A DNA stretch of 64,000 nucleotides from Nibribacter roseus (GTDB taxonomy: Bacteria; Bacteroidota; Bacteroidia; Cytophagales; Hymenobacteraceae). Positions 58,777 through 64,000 of this stretch are shown here, in pieces. Under the pieces are notes generated by a model that was given only the letters and a program-made list of their open reading frames with translations, was not told the origin of the DNA and searched no databases. A program made the position numbers and the translations under genes. The DNA lies in NCBI RefSeq assembly GCF_042662225.1, contig NZ_JBHSYQ010000004.1:124001-188000 (forward strand), in the 5' to 3' direction. The first letter of the stretch is position 1; each line of letters begins with the position of its first letter.

Positions 58777-59940
58777 TCAGTACTTGCTTAAAGGCATGGG
58801 CTTAGGAGTAGTGCTGGGGCCATCTACTACCAGTCTGCCATCTTTTTCAATACGCATAGGGTCAATGAACACTACCCGCTCTTCTCCGGTGGCGGTGGTG
58901 CGACCGTGGTACACACAGAACATCTGTTTACCGTCTGGGGAATAGGCAATGCTGTTGTGTCCCGTGCCGGTGACTACGCCGCCTTGCTCGTTGTTCTTTT
59001 GCAGCACAGGGTTGTTGGCCGCTTTGGTGTAGGGGCCCAATGGATTTTTGGCGGTGGCATAACCTACAGCGTAATTTTTCCCCCCGAAGTAGTTGGCCGA
59101 GTACATCATGTAATAGGTGTCTCCGTGCTTGATGGTGTAGGAGCCTTCGGTCCAGCGGCGGTTCACTTCTTTAGAGGTAACCGAGCGGCTTTCCCATTCG
59201 GCCTGGGTGTCGTTCATCTTTACCGGTGGTCTCAGCAACAGCACAGGTTCTCCAATCACCCCACTAAAATCGGGATTCAGCTCTACGCCGTACACCCAGC
59301 TTTCTTCAATCTCCTTAAAAAGGCGTTCCTTTTTAGCCCAGTCGGCTACTTCGCTTTCTACCGGATGTTTATAGGCACACCGCGAGTAGTACAGGTACAT
59401 TTTGCCATTCGGCTCAAAATACACGTTGGCATCAATAATTGGGTAGCCAGGGTCAAAGATGGGTTTGTCTGATATGTTTTTGAACGGCCCAGTGGGTTTA
59501 TCGGCCACGGCCACACCAATACGGAAGTTTTCTTCCTCGTTATTTGGATTATGGCGCCAGTCGGCGCTGTAGAACATGTAGTACTTGCCGTTCACGTGGT
59601 ACACTTCAGGGGCCCAGTAGTTTTTCACATCCCACGATCCCTCCTTGTTTCCGAAGAATACCTGTCCCTCATTTTTCCAGTCCACCAGGTTTTTAGAAGA
59701 ATAGGTGGCAAAGCCTTCGTGGGCGCCTCCGCCTGTGCCGTACATGTAGTAAGTTTTGCTTGCCTGATCATACAGCACGTAAGGGTCACCGAACTGCACG
59801 TCTAGCGGGTTCTGGTACGTTTCCGTTTGAGAGGCGGTGTCTGCGGAAGAATGGGCAGTAGGCTGAGTTTGGGTAGTCTGGTTGCAACCAGCCAGCAGCA
59901 GCCCGAAGGATAGGAGGAGGTAGCTTGTTCTTTTAAACAT
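58777..59940 (-). CDS. GH43-family glycoside hydrolase lipoprotein
   Basis: This enzyme probably cleaves arabinose- or xylose-containing polysaccharides outside the cell. The 387-aa protein has a lipoprotein signal (SFGLLLAGC, Cys near residue 19) and the five-bladed propeller pattern with FGDPYVLYD (catalytic base Asp), IIDANVYFE (pKa-modulating Asp) and RWTEGSYTI (acid Glu), and a C-terminal HNSIAYSPDGK block. ATG 59940 is chosen since the signal peptide begins there; the longer open frame would hide it. It stands alone, not in a PUL. Confidence 0.9.
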   Translation of the reverse strand: MFKRTSYLLLSFGLLLAGCNQTTQTQPTAHSSADTASQTETYQNPLDVQFGDPYVLYDQASKTYYMYGTGGGAHEGFATYSSKNLVDWKNEGQVFFGNKEGSWDVKNYWAPEVYHVNGKYYMFYSADWRHNPNNEEENFRIGVAVADKPTGPFKNISDKPIFDPGYPIIDANVYFEPNGKMYLYYSRCAYKHPVESEVADWAKKERLFKEIEESWVYGVELNPDFSGVIGEPVLLLRPPVKMNDTQAEWESRSVTSKEVNRRWTEGSYTIKHGDTYYMMYSANYFGGKNYAVGYATAKNPLGPYTKAANNPVLQKNNEQGGVVTGTGHNSIAYSPDGKQMFCVYHGRTTATGEERVVFIDPMRIEKDGRLVVDGPSTTPKPMPLSKY

Positions 59941-60153
59941 AGGTTTGGTTAATGGTTTAAGCTGTCTAAAAGTAGGAAAAGAAATGAATACTAAAGCAGG
60001 AAAATTAATGGAAGTGATCTGCGGTTTTCTGGTAAAAAATCTACATGGGAGGCAGGTAGCGTTTCCTGTTGGAATATCTAGCATTTGTGATGATCAGGAA
60101 AGCGCGCAGATTTGGAATGAGTGGGTAGCTGCTTAGGAGGATCGGGAACGATT

Positions 60154-60173
60154 GGACAGGTCGCGACCTGTCC
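60154..60173. repeat. REP palindrome, copy 1
   Basis: GGACAGGTCGCGACCTGTCC is a perfect 20-bp palindrome followed by GTACATTTATTTTTT. It lies 20 nt past the RAYT stop and may also terminate transcription. Confidence 0.8.
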
Positions 60174-60192
60174 GTACATTTATTTTTTTTCT

Positions 60193-60729
60193 CTATTCTT
60201 TTCCGGGGCGGTAGCGGTCTTCGTGCCAGCGGGCGGGGTTGGTGTCTATGTAATCCTTAATCTTCTCATAGCCTCTTTCGTCTCTAATGATGTGGTCATA
60301 GAAGGAGCGGTGCCAGGCAAAATCTGGCAGACCCGCTTGCTTGATTAGTTTAGAGGAAGTGGTTTTAAAAGCTCCTATTAGTTCTGATAAGGATTTTATT
60401 TTAGGTGCTTTTGCGGAAGGAAAGCCTTGAGAAAGAGTATCAGCAGCTGTGGCCAAATCCGCTTCCTCAGCTACTTGCTTTATTTCTAAGATACCATGCA
60501 CATGGTTGGGCATGACCACAAAGGCATGCGATACAACATACGTATACTGCTCTGCCAGCCATTGCCATTGTTTCTCCACAACGGAGCCATAGGCATTCAG
60601 GCACATTTGCTCGGCCCGCACTTCCCCAAAAACACAGGCCATGTCTTTCACGCAGACCGTCACATAATACAGCCTTTCCTGACGGTAATCGAACTGCGGC
60701 AAGCGGTTGTGTTTTCGGGCTGGTTTCAT
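60193..60729 (-). CDS. REP-associated tyrosine transposase (RAYT, Y1 family)
   Basis: RAYTs are single-copy Y1 transposases that spread REP palindromes. The 178-aa protein has the metal-binding motif VVMPNHVHGI (about 74-83) and the catalytic Tyr in SFYDHIIRDE (about 142-151). ATG 60729 gives the usual start KPARKHNRLPQFDYRQERLYYVTV; the longer open frame runs through REP-side DNA. Copies of the palindrome lie on both sides (60154, 60829, 60946). Confidence 0.9.
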   Translation of the reverse strand: MKPARKHNRLPQFDYRQERLYYVTVCVKDMACVFGEVRAEQMCLNAYGSVVEKQWQWLAEQYTYVVSHAFVVMPNHVHGILEIKQVAEEADLATAADTLSQGFPSAKAPKIKSLSELIGAFKTTSSKLIKQAGLPDFAWHRSFYDHIIRDERGYEKIKDYIDTNPARWHEDRYRPGKE

Positions 60730-60828
60730 GAAAACAGGGCAAAAACAGAGATAAACTATCCTTTCTCTACGGCAATAACCCCAACTCGTTCCTAACTCCC
60801 GCCTCCCACAAAAATTCAAGAAGTGTAC

Positions 60829-60848
60829 GGACAGGTCGCGACCTGTCC
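60829..60848. repeat. REP palindrome, copy 2
   Basis: This copy is identical to copy 1 over 20 bp and preceded by GTAC. It lies 100 bp upstream of the RAYT start and forms, with copy 3, an inverted or tandem REPIN-like pair. Confidence 0.8.
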
Positions 60849-60945
60849 CTGCGGCTCCATCACGTCATCGCTCCCCATGAAACTTTAAAGAGGAATTCTC
60901 GGGAATGCAGATACGGGCAATGCGGATGGATCAGGCATGCGTGGG

Positions 60946-60965
60946 GGACAGGTCGCGACCTGTCC
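60946..60965. repeat. REP palindrome, copy 3
   Basis: This copy is identical over 20 bp and followed by GTACATTTTTTT like copy 1. It lies 97 bp from copy 2. Confidence 0.8.
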
Positions 60966-61081
60966 GTACATTTTTTTGTGGGGCTTTGTGGGAATTAGAA
61001 ATTTTTCCAGCTCCTGAACAGCCCCTTTCTTTCAATGCTTTCCCGTAGCTTTGCCTTCTCAATTATCCCTTACCCTTTTTC

Positions 61082-61531
61082 ATGGAACTAACCATCCTCT
61101 GCAAACCCTTTTCAGAACTAACTAACAGTGAACTATATGACAACCTCCGCCTCAGGAGCGATGTGTTTGTGGTGGAGCAGAATTGTGTGTTCCTGGACCT
61201 GGACAACAAAGACCAGCTGTGTCATCATGTGCTGTTTTACCGAGGGCAAGAGTTAGTGGCTTCGTCAAGGTTGGTGCCGGCGGGGGTGAGTTACCCGGAG
61301 ATAATGTCCATTGGCCGCGTAGTGACTAGTGGTGCCGTGAGAGGTACCGGTGTAGGTAGAAAATTGATGGAGGTATCTATAGACAAAATTCAGGAATTGT
61401 ATGGGCAGGGACCCATTAAAATAGGAGCGCAGCTGTACGCCAAGAAATTCTACGAAAGCCTGGGTTTTGAGCAGGTAGGGGAGGTGTACGACGAAGACGG
61501 CATTGACCACATCCACATGGTCAGAAAGTAA
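61082..61531 (+). CDS. elaA: ElaA-like GNAT acetyltransferase
   Basis: The 149-aa protein matches the ElaA family: LYDNLRLRSDVFVVEQNCVFLDLDNKD, then the acetyl-CoA loop RGTGVGRKLM (about 96-105) and IGAQLYAKKFYESLGFEQVGEVYDEDGI. It presumably acetylates an amine substrate that is not known. Single-gene unit followed by hairpin copy B. Confidence 0.9.
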   Translation: MELTILCKPFSELTNSELYDNLRLRSDVFVVEQNCVFLDLDNKDQLCHHVLFYRGQELVASSRLVPAGVSYPEIMSIGRVVTSGAVRGTGVGRKLMEVSIDKIQELYGQGPIKIGAQLYAKKFYESLGFEQVGEVYDEDGIDHIHMVRK

Positions 61532-61560
61532 AAGCTGTTTTGTAACGCCCATAAACTGCG

Positions 61561-61594
61561 TTTTCGGCTTATTTTGATGAAAACAAGCCGAAAA
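61561..61594. terminator. Host hairpin terminator, copy B
   Basis: TTTTCGGCTT/AAGCCGAAAA (10 bp) with an inner TTTT/AAAA, 30 nt after the elaA stop. It has the same plan as copies A and C and ends AAAACAG like C. Confidence 0.75.
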
Positions 61595-61672
61595 CAGAAG
61601 CTCAGGTAGGCTACCTTCGTACTTCAAGAGCCGGAGCTTAATTTTGAAGCGCCAGCATCGTAATATTCCCGC

Positions 61673-62071
61673 ATGAAGCAAATACTGATAGAACTGGAGC
61701 AGGCCGCCCAGGGGCTGTTTTACCGCAGCGAGACCGATGCGCCTTTTGAGGCTGTAGACTTCGGGGCGCAAGAGAAAGCCTCTTTCTCTTCTGCACAGCT
61801 TCTTAGACGTTTAGAGTTGCCCGCCACAACGCCAGTTGATACCCAGGAACTATCGTTTTTCTTCCGGAACATGACCAAAGTTTGGCCAGAGATGCGGGAG
61901 GAGAGAAGGCAGGAAGCCCTGAAATTCCAGCAGCTGGAAAGGCTATTACTGCAGTCGCTTCACCACTTGCAGGTCTATCGGGTGGGCAAAATTCGCCTCA
62001 CTGCTTACCTCTTAGGTTGGGATACTGAAGGTCAGCTGGTTGGCCTGAAAACTACCTTGGTTGAAACCTAA
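61673..62071 (+). CDS. NuiA-like nuclease inhibitor
   Basis: The 132-aa protein resembles NuiA, the inhibitor of the NucA nuclease of Anabaena: GLFYRSETDAPFEAVDF at the start, a helical middle with FFRNMTKVW, and the end LQVYRVGKIRLTAYLLGWDTEGQLVGLKTTLVET. No signal peptide, so it is cytoplasmic. The next gene encodes a secreted NucA-type nuclease, so a self-protection role is likely. Confidence 0.85.
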   Translation: MKQILIELEQAAQGLFYRSETDAPFEAVDFGAQEKASFSSAQLLRRLELPATTPVDTQELSFFFRNMTKVWPEMREERRQEALKFQQLERLLLQSLHHLQVYRVGKIRLTAYLLGWDTEGQLVGLKTTLVET

Positions 62072-62150
62072 GCAGCTCCGCACAAAAGGAAAGACATGTC
62101 CTGCTCAAAAATGAAAATATGCCGGTTGCCACCGCTCATTAGAGCCCGCG

Positions 62151-62184
62151 TTTTGGGGCTATTTTCAGAAAAATAGCCCCAAAA
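62151..62184. terminator. Host hairpin terminator, copy C
   Basis: TTTTGGGGCTATTTT and its perfect complement (15 bp) with a CAGA loop, 80 nt after the inhibitor gene. It is flanked by GCG and CAG as in copy B. Confidence 0.75.
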
Positions 62185-62341
62185 CAGGTATAGCGGGAAC
62201 TTGGGTGAAAATTAGTGGCGGCGGCCGTGGTAACAAAAAGATAATGAGCGGCCGCAAAAGGTAATCATAAGAAAGTTTGTATATATATCTATAATATATA
62301 GATCTTTACAATCTTTTCTTATACTACCCAAACCCGCTTTT

Positions 62342-63673
62342 ATGCTTTGTGTTTACAAATTCAGGGGAAGAAGGCTTCTGCCCCTGGCCACCTTATTTTG
62401 GTGGATGATGCAAGGTGGAGGCCTCTCCACCGCCCACGCCCAAACCACTGTCTTCTCCGAATCATTTGAAGCTGCTGTCAAGCAGGACTACCTGCCTGGC
62501 TCTGTGACCTTGGGCAGCGGCTCCTGGTCTTTTGACGAAGCCATTTTAGCCAACTCCGGGCTGGACCGCAAAAACGGACAACAATCTGTAAGGCTGCGGC
62601 AGAGAGGAAAGCTAACCATGGAGTTCACCTTGCCTAACGGCGCCGGAATGGTGCAGGTGCAGCACGGCGTGTACGGCACCGGCGGAAGCAGCGCCTGGGA
62701 GCTCTGGGCCATGCGCGACGACAACTGTAACAAATGGGTGAAGCTGGGCAGCACCGTGATCACCTCAGAAGGCAAACTGCAGACCGCCCTTTTTGCTGCC
62801 AACATGCCGGGGCCGGTAAAGCTGGAAATCCGGAAGGTGACCGGTACAGGGTCTGAATTGAACATTGATGACCTTTCCGTCAGTGACTTTGGGTCTACGC
62901 TGGGCGAGCAATACCCCGACAACGACCACATGGCGCTTGGTAACCCGAGTGGTGCCAAGGCTGATCTATCTGACCCGAACAACTACCTCATGCGCAAAGG
63001 AGAGTATGCTTTGTCTTATAGCCGCGACAGAGTTACTCCAAATTGGGTAAGCTGGCACCTGGATGCCTCTGACAACGTCATTAACGTGCGCACCGATAAT
63101 TTCCGTGAAGACCCTGCGCTGCCGGCCGGCTGGTACCGCGCTAATGGCGACAGCTACCGGAGCAGCGGCTTTGACCGTGGGCACAACGTTCCGTCGGCCG
63201 ACAGGCAAGCCAATACCCAGGACAATGACGCCACGTTCCTAATGACCAACATCATTCCGCAGGCTCCTCTGCATAACCAGGGCATCTGGAACGACCTGGA
63301 AGCCTATGCCAGATCCTTTCTGCCGAACAACGAGGTCTACATCATTATGGGGAGCTATGGTCAGGGTGGTACAGGCGCCAACGGAGGCATCACCAACACC
63401 ATTGACGGCGGGCGCATCACGGTTCCTGGCCGCATCTGGAAAGTGCTGGTGATTTTGCCTGTAGGAGATAATGATTTGTCTCGCATAGGTGCCGGCACCA
63501 GGATTATTGCCGTAGACACACCTAATGATAACAACATCCGTAGCCCCTGGTCTCTTTACCGCACTTCCATAGATGCCATTGAGGCCGCCACTGGTCTTGA
63601 CTTACTCTCAAACCTGCCTACCTCTGTACAAACAGTTGTAGAGTCAAAAGTAGACAACACGGTTATCAATTAA
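62342..63673 (+). CDS. Secreted DNA/RNA non-specific endonuclease (NucA-like)
   Basis: This extracellular nuclease degrades DNA and RNA. The 443-aa protein has a signal peptide (about 1-34, ending AHA), a beta-sandwich domain (about 38-180, FSESFEAAV... DDLSV) and the NUC domain with SSGFDRGHNVPSADR (His general base in DRGH, about 280) and LMTNIIPQAPLHNQGIWNDLE (metal-binding Asn). It probably scavenges nutrients or attacks neighbours. The adjacent NuiA-like gene may protect the producer. Confidence 0.9.
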   Translation: MLCVYKFRGRRLLPLATLFWWMMQGGGLSTAHAQTTVFSESFEAAVKQDYLPGSVTLGSGSWSFDEAILANSGLDRKNGQQSVRLRQRGKLTMEFTLPNGAGMVQVQHGVYGTGGSSAWELWAMRDDNCNKWVKLGSTVITSEGKLQTALFAANMPGPVKLEIRKVTGTGSELNIDDLSVSDFGSTLGEQYPDNDHMALGNPSGAKADLSDPNNYLMRKGEYALSYSRDRVTPNWVSWHLDASDNVINVRTDNFREDPALPAGWYRANGDSYRSSGFDRGHNVPSADRQANTQDNDATFLMTNIIPQAPLHNQGIWNDLEAYARSFLPNNEVYIIMGSYGQGGTGANGGITNTIDGGRITVPGRIWKVLVILPVGDNDLSRIGAGTRIIAVDTPNDNNIRSPWSLYRTSIDAIEAATGLDLLSNLPTSVQTVVESKVDNTVIN

Positions 63674-63699
63674 TTCCCCTTCAGATTTACTTTCTTATC

Positions 63700-64000
63700 A
63701 TGAAAAATATTACTTCTAACCGCAGGAGTCAAAAGGGGTTCTCTAACCGCTCTGGATTGCTGCTTTCCTTTTTGGCTTTCCTGCTTTTCTTTTCCGGCAG
63801 AGCAGGGGCGCAAACCATTACCCTGTCCACTGCCTCTTTAGAGAGCTTCGGTTCTCAGGAAGTAGGCACCGTCTCCAGCCCTAAAACCTTTTCAGTTACC
63901 GCTTCCGGATTAACTGCCGAGGTGGTGATCACAGCACCCGAAGGTTTTGAGGTAAGGCTATCTGGCACTACAACTTTTACTTGCGGAACCGTTGCCATCG
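63700..64000 (+). CDS. Secreted repeat protein, N-terminal part (truncated by window)
   Basis: The frame starts 26 nt after the nuclease stop and runs off the window (100 codons). It has a signal peptide (LLLSFLAFLLFFSGRAGAQ) and then LESFGSQEVGTVSSPKTFSVTASGLTAEV, a beta module common in Hymenobacteraceae surface proteins that use a C-terminal sorting domain. The rest cannot be seen. Confidence 0.8.
   Translation, partial: MKNITSNRRSQKGFSNRSGLLLSFLAFLLFFSGRAGAQTITLSTASLESFGSQEVGTVSSPKTFSVTASGLTAEVVITAPEGFEVRLSGTTTFTCGTVAI

Noticed and set aside
58906..59472. 188-aa plus-strand frame opposite the GH43 gene
   Set aside because: It is antisense to the catalytic propeller and shows no domain or promoter.

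Overview
Setting. The window looks like a chromosome segment of a member of the Bacteroidota, most likely a Cytophagales/Hymenobacteraceae bacterium (Rufibacter/Hymenobacter-like). The reasons are several TAnnTTTG-type -7 promoter elements, a GH43 lipoprotein, secreted proteins of the kind common in that family, and host-type AT/GC hairpin terminators. Genus is an inference. The first 35 bases are N (a scaffold gap).

Region 1 (about 37-28,500): most of a siphovirus-type prophage. In order it holds DNA-modification and nuclease genes (C5 and beta-class methyltransferases, HNH, RuvC-like), a 785-bp non-coding structured block with an initiator-like tRNA-Met, terminase, portal and Mu-F-type head protein. 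A mostly reverse-strand accessory cassette (about 10.9-13.5 kb) interrupts the head module. Then come HK97-type protease and capsid, connector/adaptor proteins, tail tube, a probable -1 frameshifted tail chaperone pair, tape measure, tail/fibre proteins and a lysis cassette ending in a candidate one-gene spanin. No integrase is visible.

Region 2 (about 28,500-58,640): a defence island. It carries (a) an unusual methyltransferase-histidine-kinase fusion with a response regulator and a UDG-fold-like protein; (b) a type I restriction-modification operon (hsdM, hsdS, two DUF262-family genes, hsdR); (c) a divergent WYL-domain regulator; (d) a retron: non-coding RNA closed by a 15-bp inverted repeat, a reverse transcriptase with a long extra C-terminal domain, a REC-like gene and a REC protein with a HEPN-type RNase motif; (e) a RecD/Pif1-like helicase plus a helical-repeat protein; (f) two paralogous unknown proteins, a GIY-YIG-like protein and a serine recombinase. 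A 17-bp palindrome (GTGCAGTTCTACTGCAC and variants) lies in front of the methyltransferase-kinase gene, the wyl gene, the retron and the helicase. At three of these it sits exactly 27 bp before a TTTG-ending -7 element. I read this as one WYL regulon spanning several defence modules. Kinase/receiver logic appears in two unrelated modules, which is the most novel aspect of the window.

Region 3 (about 58,640-64,000): host genes. These are a GH43 lipoprotein, a RAYT transposase with three REP palindromes, an ElaA-like acetyltransferase, a NuiA-like nuclease inhibitor next to a secreted NucA-type nuclease, and the start of a secreted protein. Three related long hairpins follow host stop codons and look like a terminator family.
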